A program made the position numbers and the translations under genes. From Rostrohypoxylon terebratum (taxonomy: Eukaryota; Ascomycota; Sordariomycetes; Xylariales; Hypoxylaceae), in contig MU385867.1 of NCBI GenBank assembly GCA_022497145.1, positions 1 through 64,000 of the forward strand: a stretch of DNA of 64,000 bases, written 5' to 3'. Shown piece by piece: positions 48,136-61,100 of this stretch. Within the stretch, counting starts at the first letter, position 1. Each line of letters begins with the position of its first letter. The notes under the pieces were generated by a model. That model searched no databases and was not told the origin of the DNA. It worked only from the letters and a program-made list of their open reading frames with translations.

Positions 48136-49665
48136 CTACGCAGCTTGTCTATACCAGTTGCTGGCTGGGTCACCCAGACATTCGCCAACGGTGACAGTTC
48201 TATAACCCCGGCTCTGTATACCTTTCAGCATGTATTCCGTCAGATTGTGGACGGTCTGCTCATGGATATCATGTGAAATAACCAGGGCATCATCTGTCTC
48301 CGGCGACTTGTCCACGAAATATCCATCGAAGTTATCCTTAGAATTCTGGATCAAACTAGGGGAGTCGTTCAGATAGTCGGCCGTGTCCAAGTCGAAGTAT
48401 ACAACGTGATACTGCAGAGCCGCTAAGTCGTCCTCGCAACCGCTCGCTTTTGTGCAGGAGCTGTAGGGAGGTCGCATATATGTGGGTATAAAGCCGAGAA
48501 TATTGCGAAGAGCCATCTCATTCTTAATCATTTCATCTTTCCTTCGGGATGATGTGATTGCGCTGAGATCAGCATGTGACCAGGTATGGGAAGCTATCTG
48601 GTGTCCGTCGGAGTACATTCGTCTAAAATAGGGGAGAGACGAGCTTAGTGAATGGATTCGCTGATTGATATTGAGGATATTACTTACTGAATCACAGAAG
48701 GCCATGCAAGGCTTGTGTTGTCGATCTCGCCCTTGCCGTTGTTGATACCAGTGATAAAAAATGTGGCTTTAGCGTTATATTTCTCCAGGAGATCGAGGAG
48801 CTCAGACGTATACTCGCCAGGGCCGTCGTCGAAAGTAAGTGCAACATCACCACTGTTTTCACAGTCGTAGATTCCTGTGCCGCCAACCGAAACGCTTCCT
48901 AGGGGCGATCGATTCAATGTTGATGTATTAATACCTGAAGGGGTTTTGTTGGCATCGCAGGCCGGTCCGAAGTCGAATAAGCAATCTGGGGCCAGGCAGT
49001 GGTCCACGGTAGTACCGCAGTATCTAAGCATAACATGTAAGCAAGATCAGTGTCAAGAATCGAAGTGAGCTTACCCAGAAGCAGAACAGCACTCTGTTTC
49101 CCCGCAGACCGCATTATCATAGTCAGGACCGCAACGCCCATCAGTAGTGCTCCCGCCACCGCTGTCATCAGCGCATGTTCCGAATGCGATTTGGCAGCCA
49201 GTTTCGCAATAATCGGTTGAATTACCGCAGTATCCACTAGGTAAGGACTATCTCAGTTCGAAACTCAAGAAATTTGGCTCCTCGTACCCACTATTGAGAG
49301 CAGCACATGCCAGTCGGGCAGATATATCCATTTTCTCCAGCCCCCGTTGTCCCGCACGTCAGATCTGGTGAAACCCCTCCGTCACCATCGTCACCGGGTT
49401 CGTCTCCGTCGCCGCCGGATCCGCCGCAAATACCGAACTGATCTTGGCATCCGGCTGAGCAGTAATTTGTTGTGTTGCCACAATAGCCATACTGAGAACA
49501 GCACAGGCTATCCGGACATGTGTAACCCTCGGTTCCGGCTCCTGTATTCCCACATGTTAAGTCTGGTGAGACGTCACGTTGGCTAAGCCAGGAGGGCAGC
49601 GTAAAGGCAAGGCTAGTCGTCGATTGACTTGTTAACATTAGGCATTTTAAGATACTCGAACGCAT
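48136..49665 (-). CDS. Secreted chitin deacetylase with three CBM18 modules
   Basis: Four exons (49665-49292, 49236-49075, 49023-48688, 48622-48136) give 452 residues. A signal peptide covers about residues 1-21. Three Cys-rich chitin-binding (hevein-like, CBM18) modules follow: LTCGNTGAGTEGYTC..CCSQYGYCGN, LTCGTTGAGENGYIC..CCSQYGYCGN (rebuilt by the first splice), and a more divergent RCGPDYDNAVC..CCSASGYCGT. The first two are separated by a Gly/Asp linker. The NodB polysaccharide deacetylase domain has TFDDGP (Asp244 general base, Asp245 metal ligand), SHTWSH (His303, His307 metal ligands), RPPYSS and a late ISHDIH. It should remove acetyl groups from chitin in the cell wall or on released oligomers, which changes wall properties and recognition by hosts or chitinases. 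The third CBM18 could be called degenerate. Confidence 0.93.
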
Positions 49666-52600
49666 CTTGTAAGAGGCTTTGAACGAATGTAGTTAATATG
49701 AACGAAAGTTGTCAACGAGCGTATCACCTAGCGAGCAGAATAATAGAGCGAAAACCTCGAGGGCAGGAGGATCTGCTGTTTGTCACGCATTTATATACTT
49801 GAAATTGGCCACTCAGGTCTTTATAGACATCCAATAGAATCGACATCGTATCTCGCTTGCCTTTGCCAGCGACGGCAACACGTTAGCAGTGTAACGAGGA
49901 CCCGGGGAATGGCGTCCGAGCATACAGAAGACCATCCTAACCAGGAAATAAAATCTGAGAGCTGATGCATGCGCGGGAATGTACCAAAAATGACCTGCAG
50001 CCACGATGAGCTACAACGGATCATGTCCTCATGTTACGATCCAATCGTATCTCACCAAATCAGCCATCCGGTCTAAATCATCACCCACAATACATAGTTC
50101 GATTGGAAGAGAAAAAGCATACGCTCAAAAATTCTCCTTGTCTGCGAGATCCGATCTCGCCGTGATATAGCAAGTGATTAAAGAGGATGCGTCTTACCAG
50201 GTAGGTACCTAGATAATAGCAAAAGGGAAATGACATGAGTAATCCCTAGGGCGTAGGACCTAGGACTTAGGTACCTAGATCGAAACTCGCTGAAAATACC
50301 ATGATTAACCAGATCCCCGAGCATCGATGTGCTTTTCTGGCTGGGATAGCAAAGAGAATGCGTACGTAATTCCTAAACAAACAACAGCTGAGCTTCGATG
50401 GCGTGAATAGTTAATTCAAAATCAACAAATCACGGCTGGTTGGATGCATGGCTGCGATCCGCGGGCGAGTTTTCCGTTGGTCTGCCAAGCCGTGCTTGCA
50501 GCCAACAAATACGAGGTCGGACGCAGTCCTACTAGTAGTAGTGTCGACACGGAGCGGAGAGCCAGCGTTGAAAAAGCGTCCATATCCTAAAATTATCGAG
50601 AGATCGAGCCTTTAATTTTAACCACAAGTGTATGAATTCTTGAGTCTATGGTTTGATGTTCAAAAGACTTTTCCAAGGTCGTCGTCTAGGTAGGTAGGTA
50701 AAACGAGTCTTGACATTTACCTGACAGTTCGAAGTTGCCCACCATCTGCCCAAACAGATACCCCATGTATGATGCATGTGTGTCTCTCTTTGACCACCTA
50801 CGTATAGGTATGTATGACCTTGTATACGGTGACATTGAATGATTTGTATACCTACCTAAGTCTTAGGACCTAGCTAGTAGGACCTAGGTCCTAGGTATTG
50901 ATGCCAGGAATGTAACATTGGCTGACTTGACTAATAGCGTTGAGGACACACGTGGCTTCTGCTGGATAGGGTTCCAAGGACCAAGGTTGCTTGAATAAGC
51001 ACCAAGGACCCAGGTATACCGAATGATTCCCTAAACCAACATGAAAGGATATATAGATTCTTCAATACCGAGGTCTCGAGATGTAAATATCATAAGAGTA
51101 GCAGTGTCGGCGCCCGCGAGAAACCGAGAAATGCTTCCAAAGGCTATTAGATCGACCGGATGAGCCGTAATAGTACGACCGTACCCTGCCGTTCGTCTTC
51201 GGCGGCGCTTCTATTGGTTGTTGAGAAGTTTGCTTGCTTTGACGTTTTATGTAGTAAATGGGAGGAAGCTCATGTGCAAATTTAAAGCTGCGTACTTCGT
51301 ACATACGTAATGATCAGATAGTACAGCATAGGCTATCAGATACTAGGTGCTAGGATGGATTAGCCACAATTAATATGCTATTAACCTAAAAGGAGATGGC
51401 GTCATTTCTAAGAGGTTAAAATAGAACAGAACCTTAATTGAAAAATTGAAGTTAAAATATCTGGTGTAACTATTACATAGATATCTTTATCAACCTTTTT
51501 TTTTTTTTGGAAGGGTAGTAAATAAAGACTGACCTAACAAAAGTCATCTCTTTTCCCTTTCCCTTTCCCTAACGAGAACGCGAATGCGAAGAAAGTCGCA
51601 CTATTATTATGTAGGTGCAGAAGCAGGCCGTTTCGTTCAAATCCGGAACTGCATAGCCCTCTTAAAATGAGATTTTAGTGCATTGTTAGGGGTTGTCCAC
51701 GGCCATCAAGCCTGGCTGCTCAACCTGGCCTGGCATCGTTGGGTCTTATTACTACTAATATAAAAAAAAGATAGGAAAACCAAGGGATCTTAAAACGAGA
51801 CCGATTTACTATTTCACTTGGACCAATGGGGCCATTTGGGAGTACCTAACACATTTCTTTTCTCCTTCTTTTTTCCCCTTTCCAGTCTCCATAATCTGGA
51901 TCTGTGAACTAGGATCTGCCTGAGATTTGCCTGACACTTGACGTGAGAACCGCTATTAACGATAATATTTACTGGTCCTAGTCACCTAGAAGTTCGCAGC
52001 TATTCGTCTGTTCACCTTAATGCTTGTTACACTGCCATAGTACAGTTATGAAGCTAGTATTTGACAGCGGGATCTCGGCAACTCGACCCCATTGTTCACT
52101 CCTTCTCAGCGTTTAATAAGACCAAACGGTCGCTGACAAAGCTCCAGTAAAAAAAGAAAAAGAAAAAAAAAGATACTCCTGAAGATAATCCTACCGCGCG
52201 GCACTTTACCGTATCTTGGTACAAGGCGCATCGACAACTCTCAGCCAAGACCCCCAGACCCACGCGACGTGTTTCCTCATTTGGCTTGATTCGTCTCAAG
52301 TTCTTCGCATTCTCATCTTGAAGGCGCGGCATTAGGACGATCCCCATTGGCATTCGTTAGCGGCCAAAGACCGGCCAAACCAGACTCACAGGTTTGTGGC
52401 TTTGAATGTTGGCGTACGTAGCAGGGGGGTAAAAAGGTAAAGGATCGTCTGGAGAGTGCAGAAACCTATCATAATGATAGCACACATAGTACTGTAGTGA
52501 TTCACAAAAAGAGAGGAAAGGCACCAAGACTCACCCAACTTTGGCGCGCTCTTGGAGCTTCTCGACCATTTTCCCCATACTGCATCATCTGATGGCTTAC

Positions 52601-52697
52601 CTGGTACCTACCTACTAGCCTACTATTATCATATTATTCATAGCTATTCAAGCTATCTAAAAGCCTAATTAAAGGCGACCAACAAAACCTCGTTGAA
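49666..52697. other. 3 kb intergenic region
   Basis: Divergent promoters of the deacetylase and PAP2 genes. ACCTAGGT-type blocks lie at about 50200-50280 and 50851-50900. A T run is at about 51497, CTTTTCCCTTTCCCTTTCCCT at about 51551-51570, and AAAAAAAGAAAAAGAAAAAAAAA at about 52149. A minus-strand frame at 52096-52353 has a coding-like N-terminal half but then runs through this A/T tract, so it is not called. Confidence 0.5.
50851..50900. repeat. ACCTAGGT-type palindromic cluster
   Basis: Contains TACCTAAGTCTTAGGACC, then AGTAGGACCTAGGTCCTAGGTA. This is the same motif type as at 10.5, 24.4, 32.8, 34.1 and 50.2 kb. Confidence 0.7.
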
Positions 52698-54145
52698 ATG
52701 CCCGAGGACGACCGCAACATACCGACTCCTCTCCTCTCCCAACCTTACAGCAGAATGTCCGAACATGGTTTTGCGAATATGCCGAGTCGCAAATCCAAGA
52801 TGAGTGCAATGGTAATCGGCTCCTACGTCTTTGACTGGCTGATACTCGTCGGCGTCGGCGTCGTCGGCGTCATTTTGGGTCACGTCACTCCGAATAAGAG
52901 GCCCTTTAGCTTACAAGATCCTAACATATCGTATGTATACTACTATCCATTACCGTCGCAGAATCAATGAGCTAACATGTTAACTTCCCTCCTAGTTTCC
53001 CTTACACCGTTCACGAGACCGTATCCTCCGCCATCCTCTTGACCTGCAATGCCGCTATTCCTGTCGGCGTTATCCTAATAGTGGTTATGATATTCGTGCC
53101 CGGTCCGACCGTTCCTAAAGGTACACCGAAATCTCTGATATGGAAGCGCAAGCTTTGGGAGCTACATACGGGATGGCTAGGCCTAGCTCTTTCACTGATA
53201 TCGGCTTGGATCATCACGCAAGGGATGAAGAATCTTTTCGGAAAGCCGCGACCGGACCTCCTGTCTCGATGCCAACCCGATCTCAAAAACTTCCGGGATT
53301 ATATTGTCGGCTTCAACACGCCCGCGGACGATGGTTCCCTGAATGGCCCCTATAACGGTCAATTAGTTAGCGGAAATATTTGCAAGAATCCGGACACCTC
53401 TCTACTTGACGATGGTTTCCGCAGCTACCCCTCAGGACATGCTAGTTCTGCGGCGGCGGGATTGATCTATCTCTCATTCTTCCTAGCAAGCAAATTCGCC
53501 ATCACACTCCCGTTCGTCCCAGAGGGAACGCCGTCAGCCGACACTGGTCTTGTCACCGCCTTCCCGTCGCGTCTGCGCAGTGGCGGTCTCGACACGTCTT
53601 ACGAAGCGGTGCGACAAGCCGCGCAACACAACCCAGGAATCGAAAGATCTGTGTCTCCAATCGGTAGAGCAGAGGCAAAGCAGATCGGAGCTCACAATTC
53701 AGCCGTCCTATCCATCCGCAGACAAGCCGCCGCGCCGCCCGTATATCTACTCCTAATAACCGTACTTCCCTTCTTCACAGCCATCTTCATCGCCAGCTCT
53801 CGTTGGTTCGACTTCCGACACCACGGCTTCGACATCCTCTTCGGGTTCATAATCGGCACCATTACGGCCTGGTTCGCGTTCCGATACTACCATCTCCCAA
53901 TCCGGTCGGGTGCGGGATGGGCCTGGGGTCCGCGCAGTCACGACAAGGCGTTCTGGGCGGGCCTAGGATCGTGGAGTTACGCGACGGATAGGAAGCACTG
54001 GATCCGCCCCGGGGACGAAGTGGAAGGCATGCCGGGCAACCGCGCAGATGATATCGAGCTAGGAGTACGGTACCGATCGAAAGCAGATGCGCAATCGCGC
54101 GCAGAAAGCTCCGAGACCGCCGCTATGGAAACGGAGCGAATCTGA
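52698..54145 (+). CDS. PAP2 family lipid phosphatase (DPP1/LPP1-like)
   Basis: Two exons (52698-52930, 52996-54145; GTATGT..CTCCTAG) give 460 residues. About six membrane segments are visible, starting with SYVFDWLILVGVGVVGVIL. All three PAP2 motifs are intact: KNLFGKPRPD (K-x6-RP), SYPSGHASS (PSGH) and SRWFDFRHHGFD (SR-x5-H-x3-D). The last holds the nucleophilic histidine and the charge-relay aspartate. Such enzymes dephosphorylate phosphatidic acid, diacylglycerol pyrophosphate and related lipids at the Golgi, vacuole or plasma membrane. An 80-residue polar insert between motifs 2 and 3 (TGLVTAFPSRL to LSIRRQAAA) is common in filamentous fungal members. The C-terminal 60 residues are hydrophilic. 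Substrate preference cannot be read from the sequence. Confidence 0.93.
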
Positions 54146-54584
54146 GAAAGGGGTCAAAAGTTGATGAGTTTGCTATTTTTTGGAGGCGATTTTGATCGGC
54201 GTATCGGCAAGGGTAACTTCGCACCTGTACACTGTAATAAAGGTGCGCATATAGACAGGATACGGGAATGTTTTGACTAGTTCTACTCTACTAGTACCGG
54301 CATTCAACTTACTAGATCGGCCTTGATAGAGTCTATCACTTTGCATATAACGTGTCTAGGGAGATGTTTGGTATTCATGGCGATTTTTACGAGTTTATAT
54401 GGTCTTAATGCTCATTGCCTTCAAGGTCAGATACCTCAGTATGATGAATTTGTTTATCCTTTCAAAACAGAAAAGCAGAATCAAAGTTGTATTATGGGAA
54501 ACCGCCCAATGAATATGAGCGCAGCTAGCAAAGACAGTGGTCGTGTCATTTAGTACAATAGTTACCTACCTCAATGGAGACGAA
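54146..54584. other. Intergenic region downstream of PAP2 gene
   Basis: 439 bp, presumably the PAP2 3' untranslated region and spacer. A plus-strand frame at 54323-54553 has no motif. Confidence 0.45.
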
Positions 54585-54880
54585 CTATTCTAGCACTTGT
54601 GATGCCATTGAATCATCTGCTAATCCTAAGCTGTTACCTTCTGCGATTTGATCGTGGGAGAATCCACCGTGCAGTTTCTCGATGTACTGAATAAACTTGC
54701 CGGCCGTTTCAATGGTGAGCTTGTAGGCGAGTTTACAACGCTCTGGGGTTGATTTATACTTCCGTTCCCAACGCGTGTAGCATTGTCGGGCGAGTGTGAT
54801 GGCGTTCCGGATCTCTCTCCTGTTCATCTTGGACTAGGCCAAATCCTCAACGTGGTCTTTTGAATCCAAGAAATCAGCCT
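54585..54880 (-). pseudogene. Degenerate C-terminal fragment of a fungal AAA+ ATPase
   Basis: The minus-strand frame from 54827 begins MNRREIRNAITLARQCYTRW and continues KFIQYIEKLHGGFSHDQIAE. This matches my memory of the C-terminal lid of fungal AAA-type ATPases with an N-[GR]-[RQ]-[EQ]-IRNA block followed by a helix ending in LH.G.. Just upstream the same frame reads EADFLDSKDHVEDLA and then hits TAG at about 54835. The region before it (54890-55000) has no clean frame, and I cannot find Walker A or B motifs in the next kilobase. It looks like the tail of a once complete gene. An alternative is a short live exon spliced after the TAG (GGCCTAG as acceptor). Confidence 0.4.
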
Positions 54881-56108
54881 CCTATTTGAAGTCCAATTAG
54901 TAAAAAGTTCTCCGAGAACATGCCGAGATATAGCTTTACTTCAAGCTCAAGTGTCACCTTATTGCCCCAAGCTATTCTTGTCAACAAGAGAGTTCATCAT
55001 GATATGGCCCTGAGCCCACATCTTGGAGCTTATCGCGCAGCTGAGGCTTCCAGCTCTTTTACATCATCCATCGACGTCGAAGTTTTATGTCATTCTTGGG
55101 AAGGTTTGTTCAGATCCTGGCCTTCCGGGCTTCTCAAGATGCTGTCAGATTTTTCTGCTCGCAACACGAAGACTATCTTTGAAGACCACATGTACCTATC
55201 GTCAGGTTAGCGAACGAGGTATCTCAGTATGCGGTAGTTGCTGACGTAAAACACGCAGCTGCTGCCTTGGTAGTAGATTGAAGATTCTTATAAAAGTTTG
55301 AATTGAAGTGGAAGGCACAGTGACGTTGAAGCAAAGTTTGGTGATTACTTACCTGTGAGTCACTATCACTCGAGGCAACAACTATCAACCACGGCAGGTA
55401 ACCGCGCATGGGACCCACCAAACCAAACACATAAATACCCGTCCTCCCTGATCGAATCTTCTTCTCTTCTCTTCCTTTTTTCCCCCTCATCTTGGTGCAC
55501 GGGCTTTAGGCGTCACAGTGAGGAGCAATCCGAGTGTGCCTTTTTGCTAGTTGAAAACTACATACCTGACCGCTCTTGTCTGGCCTTGTGCCGGGCAGGG
55601 AATTTTTGGAACTTTTCAGTCTATTGATTCTTTTCATCACGATTCTGTCCCGCGCTGGACGGACGTGAAGAAGAGGCCACCATAGGTTCCCGAAGGATTC
55701 AATCGTCCATCGTTCCACAGTGCAATGAGAAACATGTCACGGATGGGGAATTGCCTGAACGAGAAGAAATTACGAAGAGGCATTTCATTCGTATCCTACG
55801 GCTGTGGATTATCAATGCCAGGATACTACTATATGCTTGGGGAATCTTCTGAACGCCGTTGAATGACAACCCATCCTTCTCAAACGCCGACATAATGCCA
55901 AATTTGTGTTTTCATTACCAATGCCACCAGCACCATCCATTCCACATTATTCCCGCGACAACTTGGTATTCCATTAAGGGCACAGACAAATTTCCGTGCT
56001 ATACGAAACTGGAGAACGTCGGATATGGGAGGACTTGTGTCGGAAAACGCGACAGGGTGGGGTATGCGACCTTAAAGCATACATCGAAAGTAATAGAGCC
56101 ATCGAGAA
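54881..56108. other. Intergenic region, possibly with further AAA+ gene relics
   Basis: 1.2 kb between the AAA+ fragment and the CK2 beta gene. Open frames on both strands are short and without known motifs. It may hold decayed upstream parts of the AAA+ gene, but I could not align any with confidence. Confidence 0.4.
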
Positions 56109-57387
56109 TTAACCCACAATCTCTCCTTCCATTGCCTCGAGTTCTACATCTTCTTCCTCCTCGTCCTCTTCCTCGAGATCATCGTCACCAAGATCGTCCT
56201 TGAAGCCGCTCTCGATTTCCAGCTTTCGTAATCGTCGGAGCATGTCTGCGCGCTGGGTATTTTGCCAGCGAATCAGTGCAGCCGTGGCGTGTACCTTAAA
56301 ACCGTAGACGCGAGGAATGTATCGGTCGGCGCTCTTCGGAGGAACCAGCGCGGGATAGACCTGGAACATGATATTGTGGAACGAAGTCCCGAAGTACGCA
56401 CCATCGATAGCAGCGTGGCGAGAAGATTTGGGGTTATAAACGTCCTCGCATCGAGCACAGTAGAGTTTAACGGGCTTCTGATGGGGGAGATCTGTCTGGC
56501 CCATGGGCAGAAGTGGATGGGAATGGCAAAAGACTCGTGGGCATTTACCGAAGTCGGCTTTCTTATATTTATCCAACTGTGAGAGATTCATTAGCTCGTA
56601 TGCCGCAAATAAGAAGGTGCACAGTCATACCATCTTCGCAAGACCTCTAGTGGTTACGATGTAACGAGCATGAATTAAACCATATAAATGGCGAGCCGAT
56701 TTCTCGATGGTCTCTCTCATCTCATCATCGCAGTCGAGGTCGAATACGTCTGTAATTAGATCAAGAGCATACTGGTAGTACTGGACCTCGGTGTTGAGTC
56801 CGGTTAAGTTGAATCGATCAGTGAGGTAATCCTCGTCGATCTCGCAGAAGTACTCGTGTCCGCGCGAGGAGATAAACTAAAACTAAAAATTAGCATCAAA
56901 GCAAGAAGCACTCTTCATACAGCATCTGTATAGCCCAAGCTTAGTTTAGACGTATACGTGACCGGAAGAAATAATACACTCCCAAGAATCCCCTGTACTA
57001 ACGATATTTTTCCATCCAAAAGTCTTTGGTAGGGCATGAAAAGGAAAATGCGACCCCAAGAAGAAGATCTGTGGCAACTCCTCTCGTAAATATGCAACAG
57101 ACGATTCAGAGCTGGAATACTCCATAGTTGACAGCTAAGTGTCAAATTTACGATGGCAGGTAACTACCAACAGCGCTATACCGACGGGCGATGCTATATC
57201 TGCCTCGAGATATGTTGTATATGATCCGATCCCGGAAACGTGTACTTTGAACAAAGGAAGACCTCAGACAAGGGCGAGAGGGTATAGGTGGTAAAACAAT
57301 GCGATTGTTGCAAACTTTGGCACTTACCCAGTCTCGCCAATAGCTAGTATAGTCGCTATCGGACTCGGAGGCGAACTCATCCATCAT
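56109..57387 (-). CDS. CKB: Casein kinase 2 regulatory (beta) subunit
   Basis: Three exons (57387-57328, 56876-56631, 56576-56109) give 257 residues. The first encodes only MMDEFASESDSDYTSYWRDW before a 451 nt intron, long for this window. Exon 2 continues FISSRGHEYFCEIDEDYLTD and the acidic DVFDLDCDDE. The zinc-binding cysteines that mediate dimerisation are C114, C119, C142 and C145 (KCPRVFC..YCARC), with the same spacing as animal CK2 beta. The tail is strongly acidic (EEEDEEEEDVELEAMEGEIVG). The protein assembles two beta with two catalytic alpha subunits and sets the substrate range in nucleus and cytosol. Fungi commonly have two beta genes; I cannot say which paralogue this is. Confidence 0.94.
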
Positions 57388-58164
57388 GGCTGCGGTGATG
57401 CAGTCGTGATAGACTGGCTGGCTAATAGGTAGCTATTGTTTGATTTGAGAGTAACGCGATGACGCGACACAACCGTACTGGTTACACTCCGGCGACGCTA
57501 CTAGGAAGCAGCGTCAAAGAGGAGGAATGACGACCTTGGTATATGATGGTGTTGGAAAAGGATAATGGCGGTGGACGGGCTTAGGCGCAAATACGCAGCC
57601 AACCTTGTCCATAGACGTTGACGATAGAATAAGTAGGTATGTAGGTACTGCGAAATGTTTGGTGGGCTTTTGGTGGGGGATTTGAACTCTGAGTGGGTCT
57701 TATCTCAGCCTCAAATACCTATCTAGGGGTAGGTATTGTACCTTGTACCTAGTAGGTAGAGCTTGCCAGGTGAGCTTAGGTAATTTGGAGGTGGCTTCCT
57801 TGCACGTGAACAACCGATGATTTACCGATAATCACTACCTAAGCGATTACATATTAACATGAGTCCCTGAACAAGTTATAGGCAGTATTAGGTAATGTCT
57901 ATCTGTCTACCTTGAAAAGACTATTGATATTTCTAATTTCACTTCATACATTCCATAGAAAAATAAAACTGAGTAGTTTTTGCGTCAAATGAATTCAAGC
58001 CTGCATTACTTTCGGCCTTCTAACTATGTGTTGAAGACGAGCCAAAAGTCACGATGCGATCCTTCAGCTCCTAACTAGGTACCTAATAGACGAAGAATCC
58101 GGCTTACTCCCCATCCGAACCAGTTTTATCCTATGCTATCCTCCCTAATTAATTTCCGTTCCCG
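57388..58164. other. Intergenic region, CK2 beta promoter
   Basis: 777 bp upstream of the CK2 beta gene and downstream of RIC1. It has TAGGTA-type motifs (57625-57780), including ACCTTGTACCTAGTAGGTAG. No gene is seen. Confidence 0.5.
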
Positions 58165-61100
58165 TTATATTGGACTTGCCGTGCCAAAGCTGCTTATGTC
58201 ACTGGTTGACTGTATGTCGGAGCCTATCTCCGAGTTCTGCCGCGTTAAGCGAGAAGCACCGTTGGTCTTCAGTTGCGGCACCTCAAGCCTACTACTTATG
58301 TCGGTATCATCTGATTCTTGCTTGACTCGAATGTTGACCAATTCCATCGCCTCCCTCAACGTCTCCCCACTTTCGTCCATGGCTGCTAGAAATCGGGCTA
58401 GTTCTTTACAAAGCTCCCAATCCTCTTCTCGGATGGCTCGAGAGAATAGTCGAACGGACTGTTCTGACGCGGCGTCTAGTTCTTCGAATGTGTGTAATAT
58501 TAGTAGATAGCCACCAGCTGTCTTCAGCGAGCCACGTTGAAGCGACTCTTCAAATAACTCCTGTGGCGGAGGCAAGTATGCGAAAAGTGTTCGCCATGAC
58601 CTGACCTCTGTTTTTCTTGTACACTGAACAACGATATCTAAGTATTGTTTGAACGACGATAAAAGCGAAAGAACTCTGGGAAGAATAGCAGCCTCTGGCT
58701 TCGGCGCGGAATCGACTTCTTCATCGAGAACATGGTGGAGCAGGACTTCTAGCCCATGCGCGAAGTACTCGAGATTCTGGTATTGCTGGGCTAGCTTGAG
58801 TGCAGCAGCGGCATTGCTAGCGACCAAATGGAATCGGAGGATTTCGGGAAGAAAAAGATGTGTCTGTAAAACAATTAGATTAGTGACGGGAGGTGAGTGG
58901 ATGGGTAAACTTCTTACCCTTATGGAGAAACGGAAGAACGAGAAACTGACGTCTCTCCGTTGGACTAATTCGGGTTCAACCCCTAGCACGATTCCCTTAC
59001 CTAACAGAATAGAGAGAGGGTAAAAGTCGATTGGCATGGCGACTGTAGGGGGCAGCTCCCCGGCCGGTCCTACTGAAGTAGCTCGTAAAACATCTTGAAT
59101 ATCAGGCCAAACCTTTAGTTCGTGGCCCTCGAATACCCATAGTGAATTCCGAAGACTGCTTTCTTCAGCTTCTACGGAATACTGTGCGCCTGACTCGTTC
59201 AACATGTTGACTAATGAGTGATCTCTCATACTCGCGTAGAATTCCACGTTATGAGATATGACACGCATATCATATTTAAGCTGTCCCTCGTTGTTCACTG
59301 ACGGTTGAAGGAGAACGAGCTTTCCGTCTACTAAAAATAATACTGACGCGAACGCAACGTCTTGCGAGGGGTCGCCATCAATCATCTGACTTTCTGGCAA
59401 TATCCAACTCAGGCCTCTTACCCTTGCGGGTGACCTAACAATGCCGTGAAATGCGATTTGTCCAACTTGTATGGGTCTTATGGCGCCGGAAACAGGTGCG
59501 AAAACAAAGTGGTAGAGGAGATTATCATAAGTGTAGACAAGTAAGGAGTCCTCTCCCGACGGGGTAATCAAGACAATCGGCGCCGGCATTTGCTGAGCGA
59601 ACATAACCGTGGAACTCTCTAAGGCCGCCTCTCTTGAATAGAGCCGGAGCTCATATGATCTATTAGCTTCAACAGCTGCCACTAGGATATGCTGATACCA
59701 ACACATTCCGCCTCTGACCTGGAACTCATTTTCCATGGCTTCGTTCGCAAAGGTCTTCCATCTACCGCTGTTAACGCTGTAATGCGCGAGTCCGCGTCTA
59801 CCCGCAACCGCAACGTATCTACCGTCAGCAGAAACGACAGTGCATTTGATAGGCCACTGATTTAGAAGATAATTCGAAGGAATTCTAGCATTATGCCAGA
59901 GAAATGGCTCGGCAGATATGCTCGTGAGGTCTGGAAGATCATAGCCTCGGTAAACCATGACCGTAGATGAGCTCTGTAGCACGGTGCGGAAGAGATTTGG
60001 TGGAGTGTAGCAACCGGTCACTGCACTTCGCGCCATCTCAAGTAACCAAATAGCCTCGCTCTGGCGAGCAACCATAAGGATCTCAGAAGCTCCGCCAACC
60101 CAACTAGCATCTACAATGCCATCTAACCACCCCTCCTGATTGGTAGAAGTAATAGAGGGATTTGCATTGAAGCTGTGACCGGCAGTCTTGCCAAAAACAC
60201 CCCACGTCGCCCATCCATTTCCATAACCAGCGAACAGGCAATATCCGTCTGGTGAATAGTTAAGTGTCTTGAGAATGCCTGAAGTCTCCGACGAGACTGG
60301 GAGTTGGTGCACATGAGAAGGGGGAATATTGCCAGCATAATCTCTGGCAGAGTATACACGGATGCTTCCATCCGTACAGCCCACGGCGACGAGTGAAAAC
60401 CTAGCATTGACGACGGCTCTCACAGCACGATCACTCTCTCCGTGTGGGGAATGGAAACAATATCCCTTGAACAATTTCTTTGGATCGAAGTCGGGATTCT
60501 CTTTGGCTTTACTAGCCGATATGCGTTGGACGGCGTAAGCTTTCCCATCGCTGGTAACCCAAGTAGAGAGGTTCATGGGTCGGTCGTGCGTCATTTCCTT
60601 GATGGAAACCTTCTTCTCCAGCCAGCCCATGCGGCTTACGAGCTCCGTACTTGTTTGATTACCGGTACTATCTGGGGTCCACCGGATGCATTGAACGGCC
60701 GCCGGTTTTTTTGTAGCAACAACCAACTCGTCATCGAGCGCTATTGCGCATTCGATGCCGGCATCGACTTTAATCACCCTACGAAACCGAACGCTTATGT
60801 CACGAACTCCGGTTCCCTCGCCCGGTCCTAACAAGATCTGATCCGGTGTGTTGTTACCAGGCCCTCCAAAATGACTTTGCCTGCGCCTTTGGATGTTACT
60901 GTGATCGGAAAAACGAGGCTTGTACACGCGGGCTTCGGCATCGGTGGCAAGCGAATATGTAATTAAGTATCCCAGGCTTGTTTGAACAACGAAAATCACG
61001 GAATCAGGTCTTAGCAAAAGTGCGACATTGGTGCCATAGGATTTGAGAGATGTTTCGGATCGGACAACAACGGCCTGGATGACGGTAGGCTATGAAAAAG

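Noticed and set aside
52096..52353. 85-codon minus-strand frame near the PAP2 gene
   Set aside because: It starts plausibly but reads through a poly-A/T tract giving consecutive Phe residues. No splice alternative was convincing.
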